From positions 32,433-96,432 of the forward strand of contig JAVEDU010000096.1 in the NCBI GenBank assembly GCA_030840805.1: a stretch of DNA of 64,000 bases. Direction: 5' to 3'. The notes beneath the pieces are model-generated. The model worked only from the letters and a program-made list of their open reading frames with translations. It was not told the DNA's origin and did not search any database. A program made the translations under genes and the position numbers. Shown here in pieces: positions 54,951-64,000 of this stretch; within the stretch, counting starts at the first letter, position 1; each line of letters starts with the position of its first letter. The DNA is from Actinomycetota bacterium (GTDB taxonomy: Bacteria; Actinomycetota; Actinomycetes; Mycobacteriales; HKI-0501).

Positions 54951-56243
54951 ATGACCGAGGACAACTCCGTCGTACTCCGCCACCCGAACGGCGAGCTGCC
55001 GCTGAACGTCGTCCCCGCGACCGAGGGCGCGTCGGGGCTCGACATCTCCAAGCTGCTGTCGACCACGGGCGACGTGACGTACGACAGCGGGTTCGCCAAC
55101 ACGGCCTCGTGCCGGTCCGCGATCACCTACATCGACGGCGACGAGGGCATCCTGCGCTACCGCGGGTACCCCATCGACCAGCTCGCGGAGAAGTCGACGT
55201 TCCTGGAGACCAGCTACCTGCTGATCTACGGCGAGCTGCCGACGGCAGCCGAGCTGGCGGAGTTCGACCAGAAGGTCCGTCGGCACACGCTGCTGCACGA
55301 GGACCTGAAGCTGTTCTTCAACGGCTTCCCCCGGGACGCGCACCCGATGCCGGTGCTGTCCTCGGCCGTGAGCGCGCTCTCCACCTTCTACCAGGACAGC
55401 CTCAACCCGCTCGATCCCGAGCAGGTCGAGATCTCCACGATCCGGCTGCTGGCCAAGCTCCCGACGATCGCGGCATACGCGTACAAGAAGTCGGTCGGCC
55501 AGCCGTTCCTCTACCCGGACAACTCGCTCGGGATGGTGGAGAACTTCCTCCGCATGACGTTCGGTTTCCCGGCCGAGCCGTACGAGGTCAACCCGGTGGC
55601 CAAGCGCGCGCTGGACCAGCTGTTCATCCTCCACGCCGACCACGAGCAGAACTGCTCGACCGCGACGGTCCGGCTCGTCGGCTCCTCGCAGGCGAACCTC
55701 TTCGCGTCGGTGTCGGCCGGCATCAACGCGCTGTTCGGCCCGCTGCACGGCGGCGCCAACCAGGCGGTGCTGGAGATGCTGGAGGAGATCCAGGCCTCCG
55801 GCGGCGACGTGGACGAGTTCGTCAAGAAGGTGAAGAACAAGGAGTCCGGCGTCAAGCTGATGGGCTTCGGCCACCGGGTCTACAAGAACTACGACCCGCG
55901 TGCCGCCATCGTGAAGAAGACGGCGGACGAGGTGCTCACCGAACTGGGCGTGCACGACCCGCTGCTCGACATCGCGATGAAGCTCGAGGAGTACGCGCTC
56001 AAGGACGAGTACTTCATCGAGCGGAAGCTGTACCCGAACGTCGACTTCTACACCGGCGTGATCTACAAGGCGCTCGGGTTCCCGACGCGGATGTTCACCG
56101 TCCTGTTCGCGATCGGCCGGCTGCCCGGCTGGATTGCGCAGTGGCGCGAGATGATGAACGACCAGACCACCAAGATCGGCCGGCCCCGCCAGGTGTACAT
56201 CGGGGAGACCGAGCGCGACTACCGCGCGCTGGACGCGCGCTGA
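54951..56243 (+). CDS. gltA: Citrate synthase
   Basis: A 430-residue type-II-like citrate synthase that condenses acetyl-CoA and oxaloacetate at the entry of the tricarboxylic acid cycle. Catalytic residues are visible: His in GPLHGGANQAVLEM, His in GFGHRVYKNYDPRA and Asp in NVDFYTG. The N-terminal GFANTASCRSAITYIDGDEG region is typical of the hexameric bacterial class. GAGAGGG stands 5-6 nt before the ATG. It ends at a clear hairpin terminator. Confidence 0.96.
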   Translation: MTEDNSVVLRHPNGELPLNVVPATEGASGLDISKLLSTTGDVTYDSGFANTASCRSAITYIDGDEGILRYRGYPIDQLAEKSTFLETSYLLIYGELPTAAELAEFDQKVRRHTLLHEDLKLFFNGFPRDAHPMPVLSSAVSALSTFYQDSLNPLDPEQVEISTIRLLAKLPTIAAYAYKKSVGQPFLYPDNSLGMVENFLRMTFGFPAEPYEVNPVAKRALDQLFILHADHEQNCSTATVRLVGSSQANLFASVSAGINALFGPLHGGANQAVLEMLEEIQASGGDVDEFVKKVKNKESGVKLMGFGHRVYKNYDPRAAIVKKTADEVLTELGVHDPLLDIAMKLEEYALKDEYFIERKLYPNVDFYTGVIYKALGFPTRMFTVLFAIGRLPGWIAQWREMMNDQTTKIGRPRQVYIGETERDYRALDAR

Positions 56244-56259
56244 TCGCAGGGTGATCGCG

Positions 56260-56287
56260 GAGGGGGCTGGGGAAACCCGGCCCCCTC
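56260..56287 (+). terminator. Terminator after gltA
   Basis: GAGGGGGC (56260-56267) pairs with GCCCCCTC (56280-56287) around a loop containing GGGGAAACCC, which can extend the stem. It begins 17 bp after the gltA stop. Confidence 0.65.
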
Positions 56288-56321
56288 GCTCTGTTCGCAC
56301 CGGCCGGGGATACGCCGCCGC

Positions 56322-56435
56322 CTAGAGGTGCACGGCCAGCCGGTTGAGCGTGTGCGCGGCGGTACGCCGCACGGCCCAGCCCAGGCGGTACGCCATCGGC
56401 ACCGACCAGGGGACTTCCGCCGTGTCGCGGGTCAT
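56322..56435 (-). CDS. 37-residue small protein
   Basis: A short frame with a good ribosome-binding site (AAGGGGAG, 8 nt before the ATG at 56435). It encodes MTRDTAEVPWSVPMAYRLGW and then VRRTAAHTLNRLAVHL. The second half is an amphipathic cationic helix, which could associate with membranes. No family is known to me. It is divergent from the stress-protein gene at 56577. Coding status rests on the ribosome-binding site and composition only. Confidence 0.5.
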   Translation of the reverse strand: MTRDTAEVPWSVPMAYRLGWAVRRTAAHTLNRLAVHL

Positions 56436-56576
56436 CGCGTGTTCTCCCCTTCGATCCGGTCGCTCGGTCGTCCTCCACCCTGGGGGAAGTGGCCGCATGT
56501 GGTCAACCGCGTATCGCGCCCCAGCGGCAGGTGCCCCGGCGCCGTAGGTTGGGGCTCCGCGCACCGAGGAGGAACC

Positions 56577-57044
56577 GTGACCAGGCCCTTTCCGCTGGAG
56601 TACCCGCAGCCTCTGGCGACCTACGACACGTACGAACAGGCGCAGCACGCCGTGGACTTCCTCTCCGACCACGAGTTCCCGGTGGAGAACCTCGCCATCG
56701 TCGGCACCGACCTCCGGCAGTTCGAGCGGGTGACCGGCCGGCTCACGTATGCCCGGGCCGCCGGGGCCGGAGCCGTGTCGGGCGCCTGGTTCGGGCTGCT
56801 GCTCGGGATCCTGCTGTGGCTGTTCGGCAACGCGAACGGCCGCGGCTCGCTGCTGACCCTCCTCGGCCCGATCGTCCTGGGCGCGCTGTTCGGGGCCGCG
56901 TTCGGCGCCGCCGGGTATGCCGCAACCGGCGGCCGGCGGGACTTCACCTCGGTCAGCACCATCATCGCCACGCGGTACGAGGTGATGTCCGAGCACCGCG
57001 TCGCCCAGCAGGCCCGCGACCTGCTCGCCCAGCTCTCGATCTGA
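56577..57044 (+). CDS. General stress protein 17M-like membrane protein, copy 1
   Basis: A 155-residue protein. Its N-terminal segment (LATYDTYEQAQHAVDFLSDH, then VENLAIVGTDL) is the YflT/GSP17M-type domain. A hydrophobic Gly-rich hairpin follows (WFGLLLGILLWLFGNA, LGALFGAAFGAAGYAA, about 70-117), and the C-terminus ends TRYEVMSEHRVAQQARDLL. Members are induced by general stress; the mechanism is unknown. The GTG start at 56577 follows GAGGAGGAA. A paralogue of identical length follows 73 bp downstream. Confidence 0.87.
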   Translation: MTRPFPLEYPQPLATYDTYEQAQHAVDFLSDHEFPVENLAIVGTDLRQFERVTGRLTYARAAGAGAVSGAWFGLLLGILLWLFGNANGRGSLLTLLGPIVLGALFGAAFGAAGYAATGGRRDFTSVSTIIATRYEVMSEHRVAQQARDLLAQLSI

Positions 57045-57117
57045 CTCGGCGCGCCGACCGCCACGGCGCGTCTTACCGTGAGTGGGAGGGCTTCCCTACC
57101 GCCGTCAGGAGGTGCCC

Positions 57118-57585
57118 GTGCCCCCGCCCCTCCCGCTGGACCATCCGCAGTCGCTCGGCACCTACGACACGCGCGCGGCGGCGCGGCAGGCCGTCGACTT
57201 CCTGGGGCGCCGGGGCTTCCCGGTCCAGAACGTGGCCATCGTCGGCACCGACCTCAAACACGTCGAGCGGATGACCGTGGGCCTCACGGCCGGACGCGCG
57301 GCGGCCGCCGGGGCGGCGGCGATCGGGTGGATCGGGTTGCTGCTCGGAATCCTGCTATGGCTGTTCGGCCCGGCCACCGGCCGCGGCTCGTCGCTCATCG
57401 TGCTCGTCCCGATCGGGCTGGGCGCGCTGTTCGGGGCGGCCCTGGGCGTCGCCGCGTACCTGTTCCACGGCGGGCCCCGGGTCCCCGCGCCGGCGGGCCA
57501 CGTGGTCCCCACCCGGTACGAGCTGGTCTGTGACCACCGCATCGCGGTCCAGGCCCGGGAGCTCCTGGCCCAGCAGCTGGTGTGA
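57118..57585 (+). CDS. General stress protein 17M-like membrane protein, copy 2
   Basis: A 155-residue paralogue of the preceding gene with the same order of parts: LGTYDTRAAARQAVDFLGRR, VQNVAIVGTDLKHVERMT, GLLLGILLWLFGPATGRGSS (shared almost exactly) and TRYELVCDHRIAVQARELL. The equal length and the near-identical membrane hairpin indicate a tandem duplication, while the soluble parts have diverged. GGAGGTG precedes the GTG at 57118. Confidence 0.87.
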   Translation: MPPPLPLDHPQSLGTYDTRAAARQAVDFLGRRGFPVQNVAIVGTDLKHVERMTVGLTAGRAAAAGAAAIGWIGLLLGILLWLFGPATGRGSSLIVLVPIGLGALFGAALGVAAYLFHGGPRVPAPAGHVVPTRYELVCDHRIAVQARELLAQQLV

Positions 57586-57684
57586 CGGCGGCGGGTGTGA
57601 CGTACCCCGCGCCGGGCGGCGCCCGTCGTGGTGCCACGTCGATCTAGGCTGTTCTCGCCGCGTTCGACGAGTGTGAGGACAGCC

Positions 57685-59352
<1,668 letters not shown>

Positions 59353-59371
59353 GCCGAAGCAGTCTGTAGGT

Positions 59372-60136
59372 ATGCCTGCCACCTTCCCGTCCCACGCGGC
59401 GGCGGTCGTCCCGCTGTGGCTGTGGCGCCCGCGGTGGTTCGACCTGACCGCACTCGTCATCGGCTCCACCACGCCGGACCTGGCATACGTCGTGGTCGGC
59501 CTGGACCGGATACTGCGGACCCACCAGCCGGCGGCGCTGCTGTGGTGGTGCCTGCCGGTCGGCGTGGTCGCGACCCTGCTCACCCGGTGGTCGGTCGCCG
59601 GGGCCGCCGCACATCTCCCCGGACTGGGTCCGCTGGCGCTGCGGGACTACGGCGTGCTCGGCCGGGTCCGTCCACCGTGGCTGGTCACGGTCGGTTCCGT
59701 CCTGATCGGCGCGGTCAGCCACCAGTTCTGGGACCGGTTCTCCCACGCGTACACGCCGTTCGCGGTGGCGCACCGGATCGGCCCGCTCGGCGAGCCGTGG
59801 TGGCAGTGGGTCCAGTGGAGCTCGACGGTGCTGGGCGCGCTCGCGGTGCTCGGCATGCTCGTCCACGTCGGACGGCGGCGCCTGCTCGTCAGGGTGTACG
59901 GCGAGGCACCGGCGGAGGCGGTCCGGCCACGGCTGTTCTGGACCGTCACCGCGGCCGTGCTGGTACCGGGCGTGGCGGCGACCCTGCCGTGGCTGTGGGA
60001 CCCGACCGGGACCATCGTGCGGTGGATGGTGCTGCTGGCGGCGGCCCCGATGGCCGGTGCCGCCGCGGTCCGGCTCGCCGGGCCGAGAAGCGATCCGGAT
60101 CACACCGTGCGCACGGGAGAGCGCGTGCGGTTGTAG
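59372..60136 (+). CDS. DUF4184-family membrane protein
   Basis: A 254-residue protein with about five or six hydrophobic helices. The start MPATFPSHAAAVVPLW and the SHQFWDRFSH motif (about residues 116-125) are hallmarks of the DUF4184 family, related to membrane-bound metal-dependent hydrolase-like proteins with conserved histidines; the catalytic role is unproven. It begins 19 bp after the fumarase stop. Its TAG stop is the first half of the -10-like element of the carbonic anhydrase gene. Confidence 0.83.
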   Translation: MPATFPSHAAAVVPLWLWRPRWFDLTALVIGSTTPDLAYVVVGLDRILRTHQPAALLWWCLPVGVVATLLTRWSVAGAAAHLPGLGPLALRDYGVLGRVRPPWLVTVGSVLIGAVSHQFWDRFSHAYTPFAVAHRIGPLGEPWWQWVQWSSTVLGALAVLGMLVHVGRRRLLVRVYGEAPAEAVRPRLFWTVTAAVLVPGVAATLPWLWDPTGTIVRWMVLLAAAPMAGAAAVRLAGPRSDPDHTVRTGERVRL

Positions 60137-60146
60137 CGTCAGTGAC
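60134..60146 (+). promoter_or_regulatory. Leaderless-type -10 of carbonic anhydrase gene, embedded in a stop codon
   Basis: TAGCGT (60134-60139) starts with the TAG stop of the DUF4184 gene and is followed by 7 nt before the GTG start. This is the same arrangement as at dapE. Confidence 0.45.
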
Positions 60147-60755
60147 GTGACCGAGTCGAGCCCACTCCATCCGGCCGCTGCCCTCCAGTCGCTGCTCGAG
60201 GGCAACACGCGGTTCGTCGAGGGCCGGCGGGAGCATCCCAACCAGGACGCCGACCGCCGCACCGAGCTGCAGTCGGGGCAGAACCCGTTCGCGGTCGTGT
60301 TCGGCTGCTCGGACTCCCGGGTCGCCGCGGAGATCATCTTCGACCGGGGCCTGGGCGACCTGTTCATGGTCCGCACCGCGGGACAGGTGGTCGACGCCGC
60401 CGTGCTCGGCTCGGTGGAGTTCGCCGTGGACCAGCTCGGCGTCCCGCTGGTGCTGATCCTGGGCCACGACAACTGCGGGGCCGTCAACGCGGCCGCCGCC
60501 TCGGTGGAGTCCGGCCGGCTCCCGGCGGGCTATGTGCGAGACATCGTGGAGCGGATCACCCCGGCGGTCATGGCGATCCGCAAGGTCGGCGGGACGATCG
60601 ACGACATGGTCGCCGAAAACGTGCGCCAGGCCGGAAGCCTCCTGCTCGAACGGTCCCCGATCCTCGCCCGGAAGGTCGACAGCGGCAAGTGCCGCATCGT
60701 CGGGGTCGTCTACGACCTGGTCGACGGCCGCGTCCGGCTGGTCGAGGAGCGCTGA
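60147..60755 (+). CDS. Beta-class carbonic anhydrase
   Basis: A 202-residue zinc enzyme interconverting CO2 and bicarbonate. The zinc and catalytic-dyad residues are in GCSDSRVAAE (Cys-x-Asp-x-Arg, about 53-62) and GHDNCGAV (His-x-x-Cys, about 108-115). The chain is full length for the beta class and lacks a signal peptide, so it is cytosolic. It may supply bicarbonate for carboxylases. The start is GTG at 60147, with no Shine-Dalgarno. Confidence 0.94.
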   Translation: MTESSPLHPAAALQSLLEGNTRFVEGRREHPNQDADRRTELQSGQNPFAVVFGCSDSRVAAEIIFDRGLGDLFMVRTAGQVVDAAVLGSVEFAVDQLGVPLVLILGHDNCGAVNAAAASVESGRLPAGYVRDIVERITPAVMAIRKVGGTIDDMVAENVRQAGSLLLERSPILARKVDSGKCRIVGVVYDLVDGRVRLVEER

Positions 60756-60795
60756 CCGGGCGGAACCTGTCGGTCGTGCGCCCTACCGTGGCGTC

Positions 60796-61583
60796 ACGAC
60801 GCGCCTGAGCTTCGACCGATACCGCACCGAGATCGTCGCGCAGACCGATCTCGTCCGCTCCACGGTCGCGGGTGCGGACCTGACGGTCCCGGTGCCGACC
60901 TGCCCCGGCGGGAACCTCGGCCAGCTGCTGCGGCATCTCGAAGGCGCCCACCGCTGGGTCGAGACGATCGTCCGTACCCGGACGGCGCAGCCGCCCTCCG
61001 AGGCCCCGTTCCGCGACCTCTCCGGCTGCACCGACGAGGACCCGGCGGTACTGGACGCCTGGCTCGCCGAGGGCGCCGCGCGGCTGGCGGCCACGCTCCG
61101 CGCCGCCGGACCCCGACGCGCCGGTGGACGCCCGTCCCGGGAGAGGGCCCGATGTTCCTGGCCCGCCGCATGGCGCGCGAGACGCTCGTCCACCGTGCCG
61201 ACGCGGCGGCGGCCGTCGGCACGGAGTTCACCGCCGACGCCGAGGTGGCGCTCGACGCCCTCGACGAGTGGATGGAGCTCGGCTCGCTGCCGCAGATCTT
61301 CGAGGTACATCCGGAGCACCGCGAGCTGCTCGGCCCCGGCCGTACGCTGCACCTCCACGCCCCCGACACCGGGCCGGAGGCGGCGGAGTGGCTGGTCGAC
61401 CTCACCGGCGACACCATCGTCTGGCGCCGGGCGCACGAGCGGGCCGCCGTCGCGGTGCGCGGCCCGCCGACCGGCCTGCTGCTGGTCGTCTACCGGCGAC
61501 GGCCGGCCCGCGGCGGGGGCATCGAGATCCTCGGCGACGGACCGCTGCTCGACTTCTGGCTGGAGCGGGTCGGCTTCGGCTGA
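60796..61583 (+). pseudogene. Broken maleylpyruvate-isomerase-family (DinB-like, TIGR03083) gene
   Basis: The first part, LSFDRYRTEIVAQTDLVRS up to AARLAATLRAAG, is in one frame. The second, MFLARRMARETLVHRADAA to the end (LLDFWLERVGFG), is in another frame from about 61126. A frameshift, probably two small indels, lies near 61110-61128. In addition no ATG, GTG or TTG opens the first part. The codon at 60796, where a start would stand 6 nt after a TACCGT hexamer, is ACG, suggesting start-codon loss. These mycothiol-dependent-type metal-binding proteins are abundant in actinobacteria, so loss may be tolerated. Confidence 0.75.
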
Positions 61584-61747
61584 CCGGGAGCCGCTACCGT
61601 GCCGGCACGGCGAGCCGAACAACGACGTGGCCGCACTGCTGACCGGTGAGCGCCGGCGGCTGGTGGAGCGGGCACCGGCCACCCGCCGATGTTCTCCCGG
61701 CCCGCGAGCCGGCCCGGATCCTGCTCGTCGCGGCCGGGGCGTGAGTG

Positions 61748-62428
61748 CTACTCCTCGGAGACCACTTCGCCGTCCACGACCTCCCCGTGCAGACCGCCCG
61801 GGGCGAACGCCCGTCGCGCCCGGTCCGCCACCCGCCGCGTCGAGACGAGGTCGAACACGCCGCCGACCAACGCGCCGACGACCGGTACCGCCCGGCTGCC
61901 GGTCGCCGCGGCGACCCGCGAGGTCACGGCACCCGCCGACCTCCCGGCCGCGGCCCGCGCCGCCGCACGGGCGGCCGCGCGCTGCTGGAGTCGCGGCAAC
62001 AGGTAGCTCATCGACTTCTTGCCGGTGGCGATCCCCGTCCGCTTCGCCGCGGTCGCCTCGGTGGCGCCGTTGACGCATTCCTCGATGCGCTCCCGCACGT
62101 CCGGCTTCGCCGGGTCGTGACCGTGGGCGTACGCGATCGCGGCGGTGAGCCGGGACTGCACGATCATCGTCGCGGCGAGCCCGACCGGTGCGCCGATGGC
62201 GGCCGTGGCGATCCCGCCGGCGCTGGTCACGGCACCCTGGATCGCCGCGGTGCCGCTCTGGGTCGTGACCAGCCGGTCCACGATCTGCTCGGCCGACATC
62301 CCACGCCGCCGCAGCGGATCGACGAGGTCACGGGCGCCCTTGAAGGGACCGATCCCGTCGATCCCCGCGTCGACAGCCCGGTCGAGCCACGCGACGAGCA
62401 TTCCCTGGCCGTTCGCCACCTGCACCAT
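61748..62428 (-). CDS. EcsC-family protein
   Basis: A 226-residue protein with the EcsC-type features [20 protein letters not shown] and a Gly/Ala-rich hydrophobic stretch, [20 protein letters not shown] (about 75-95). A cationic Ala-rich helix ([16 protein letters not shown]) and a second hydrophobic part, [20 protein letters not shown], follow. Function in this family is unknown; membrane association is likely. GAAGGGG lies just upstream; the start is ATG at 62428 or the GTG one codon later. It is divergent from fumC. Confidence 0.82.
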   Translation of the reverse strand: MVQVANGQGMLVAWLDRAVDAGIDGIGPFKGARDLVDPLRRRGMSAEQIVDRLVTTQSGTAAIQGAVTSAGGIATAAIGAPVGLAATMIVQSRLTAAIAYAHGHDPAKPDVRERIEECVNGATEATAAKRTGIATGKKSMSYLLPRLQQRAAARAAARAAAGRSAGAVTSRVAAATGSRAVPVVGALVGGVFDLVSTRRVADRARRAFAPGGLHGEVVDGEVVSEE

Positions 62429-62523
62429 CACCCCTTCACCGGTCCTCGGTAGATCACCCGGCCCAGTCTGCCCCAGGCAACCCAGGACTGCGCCCGCACG
62501 ACGGGCGTGATTCGCTGTGCGAC

Positions 62524-63951
62524 ATGGGTGACGATGCGCGGGAGTACCGGCTCGAACACGACACGATGGGCGAGGTCCGGGTGCCGGCCGCCGCCCGCTG
62601 GCGCGCGCAGACACAGCGCGCGGTCGAGAACTTCCCGGTCTCCGGTACGACGCTGGAGCCCCGCCACCTCGCCGCCCTCGCCCGGATCAAGGCCGCGGCG
62701 GCCCACACCAACGCCGAGCTCGGGGTGATCGAGCGGGACATCGCCGACGCGATCGTCGGCGCCGCGAAGGAGGTGGCCGCCGGGAAGCACGACGGCGAGT
62801 TCCCGGTCGACGTGTTCCAGACGGGCTCCGGCACGTCCAGCAACATGAACATGAACGAGGTCCTCGCGACCCTCGCGACCGAGCTGCTCGGCCGCCCGGT
62901 GCACCCGAACGACCACGTCAACGCGAGCCAGTCGTCGAACGACACGTTCCCGACGAGCATCCACGTGGCCGCCGCGGAGGCCGTCGTCACCGACCTGATC
63001 CCCGCCCTCGCACACCTGGAGGGGGCGCTGAGCCGGAAGGCGGTGGAGTTCGCCGAGGTCGTGAAGTCCGGGCGCACGCATCTCATGGACGCGACGCCCG
63101 TCACGCTCGGCCAGGAGTTCGGTGGGTACGCCGCGCAGGTGGCGTACGGCATCGAGCGCCTGCAGAGCACCCTGCCGCGCCTGGCCGAGCTGCCCCTGGG
63201 CGGCACCGCGGTGGGCACCGGCATCAACACGCCACCCGGGTTCGCGGCCCAGGTCATCGAACGGCTCGCCGCGGACACCGGGCTCCCGCTGACCGAGGCG
63301 CGGAACCACTTCGAGGCCCAGGGCGCCCGCGACTCGCTGGTGGAGGCGTCCGGGCAGCTCCGGACGATCGCCGTCGGGCTGTACAAGATCTGCAACGACC
63401 TGCGCTGGATGGGCTCCGGGCCGAAGGCGGGTCTCGGCGAGATCGCGCTGCCGGACCTCCAGCCGGGATCGTCGATCATGCCCGGCAAGGTGAACCCGGT
63501 CGTGCCGGAGTCCGTGTGCATGGTGTGCGCGCAGGTCATCGGGAACGACGCTGCGGTCGCGTTCGCCGGGGCGGCGGGCACCCTGGAGCTGAACGTGATG
63601 ATGCCGGTGATGGCCCGCAACCTGCTGGAGTCGATCCGGCTCCTCGCCAACGCGTCCCGTCTGCTGGCCGACCGGTGCATCGACGGCATCACCGCGAACG
63701 CCCCGCACGCCGAGACCCTGGCCGCGTCCTCGCCGTCGATCGTCACGCCGCTCAACCGGTACATCGGCTACGAGAACGCCGCGAAGATCGCCAAGACGGC
63801 GCTCGCGGCGGACAAGACGATCAAGCAGACGACCTACGACCTCGGGTTCGTCTCCGAGCAGCCGGCGGACGGCAAGGTCACACCGGAGCAGCTCGACGCG
63901 GCCCTGGACCTGCTGTCGATGACGCGAAACCCCACCCCACAGACGCGTTGA
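62524..63951 (+). CDS. fumC: Class II fumarate hydratase
   Basis: A 475-residue iron-independent fumarase of the aspartase/fumarase superfamily. Conserved regions are [12 protein letters not shown] (about 102-113), [15 protein letters not shown] (about 136-150) with substrate contacts, TPVTLGQEF, and the mobile catalytic loop [12 protein letters not shown] (about 316-327). It works as a tetramer and is stable to oxygen, complementing the class I enzyme upstream. The ATG at 62524 has no convincing ribosome-binding site. A large palindrome follows 2 bp after the stop codon. Confidence 0.96.
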   Translation: MGDDAREYRLEHDTMGEVRVPAAARWRAQTQRAVENFPVSGTTLEPRHLAALARIKAAAAHTNAELGVIERDIADAIVGAAKEVAAGKHDGEFPVDVFQTGSGTSSNMNMNEVLATLATELLGRPVHPNDHVNASQSSNDTFPTSIHVAAAEAVVTDLIPALAHLEGALSRKAVEFAEVVKSGRTHLMDATPVTLGQEFGGYAAQVAYGIERLQSTLPRLAELPLGGTAVGTGINTPPGFAAQVIERLAADTGLPLTEARNHFEAQGARDSLVEASGQLRTIAVGLYKICNDLRWMGSGPKAGLGEIALPDLQPGSSIMPGKVNPVVPESVCMVCAQVIGNDAAVAFAGAAGTLELNVMMPVMARNLLESIRLLANASRLLADRCIDGITANAPHAETLAASSPSIVTPLNRYIGYENAAKIAKTALAADKTIKQTTYDLGFVSEQPADGKVTPEQLDAALDLLSMTRNPTPQTR

Positions 63952-63953
63952 TC

Positions 63954-64000
63954 ATGGGGTTTGCAACACGACACGCGGGCGTGTCTGTTGCAAACCCCAT
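63954..64000 (+). terminator. Long palindrome after fumC
   Basis: ATGGGGTTTGCAACA (63954-63968) pairs with TGTTGCAAACCCCAT (63986-64000), and the inner GACACGC with GCGTGTC; one unpaired base lies between the arms. It ends exactly at the window edge. It is a different sequence from the GTGATCACCACC family. Confidence 0.75.

Overview
This is a 64 kb stretch of a very GC-rich actinobacterial chromosome. Several genes point to the mycolata/Pseudonocardiales side of the Actinomycetes: mycothiol deacetylase mshB, the FolP2-type pteroate synthase homologue, the DUF3117 micro-protein, actinobacterial glgC/glgA, the Sdh1-type succinate dehydrogenase and a DUF4245 protein. From memory, many neighbour pairs match the Mycobacterium tuberculosis Rv1098c-Rv1213 interval (fum, glpX, DUF4245, xseB/xseA, ispH, ychF, typA, mshB, fdxC/dapC, dapD, dapE, LOG, folP2, tag, DUF3117, glgM/glgC). 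Genus is not determined; Pseudonocardiales is an inference. No rRNA, tRNA, CRISPR array, prophage or insertion sequence was seen.

Layout. 0-8 kb: divergent glgC/glgA, a decayed nucleotidyltransferase/HEPN pair, leucyl aminopeptidase, DUF3117, a PaaX-type regulator with an enoyl-CoA hydratase, and a tag/SRPBCC/DivIVA-like operon. 7.5-16 kb: folP2, an odd membrane chemoreceptor-like protein, two LOG-family genes, and the lysine/diaminopimelate genes dapE, dapD and dapC with ferredoxin fdxA. 16-25 kb: a GNAT enzyme, two membrane proteins, an FtsH-like membrane protease, mshB, an S9 peptidase and typA. 25-34.8 kb: tldD/pmbA, a succinate dehydrogenase operon, SRPBCC/Nudix, a pterin dehydratase and an amino-acid permease. 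34.8-39 kb is the most accessory part: a stand-alone condensation-domain acyltransferase, a tandem-duplicated His-rich protein, a cytochrome P450 and its 3Fe-4S ferredoxin, next to about 0.5 kb of apparently relict DNA. 39-51.5 kb is rich in DNA repair: ychF, Ada-AlkA, ogt, sbcC/sbcD, rmuC, ispH, xseA/xseB. 51.8-64 kb is central carbon metabolism: DUF4245, glpX, a PfkB kinase, citrate synthase, two stress-protein paralogues, class I fumarase, carbonic anhydrase, a broken maleylpyruvate-isomerase-family gene, EcsC and class II FumC.

Three architectural themes stand out. First, many genes lack a Shine-Dalgarno and instead carry a TANNNT hexamer 6-8 nt before the start codon, the geometry of leaderless actinobacterial transcripts. 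Examples are glgA, glgC, dapD, dapE, sbcD, ispH, xseA, xseB and the carbonic anhydrase. Second, sbcD, xseB and rmuC also carry a TTGTCG-type block exactly 8 nt upstream of that hexamer, which is the layout of the RecA-independent (PafBC-type) DNA-damage promoter. This suggests a local repair regulon. Third, three convergent gene pairs are separated by members of one palindrome family built on GTGATCACCACC...GGTGGTGATCAC, probably acting as bidirectional terminators.
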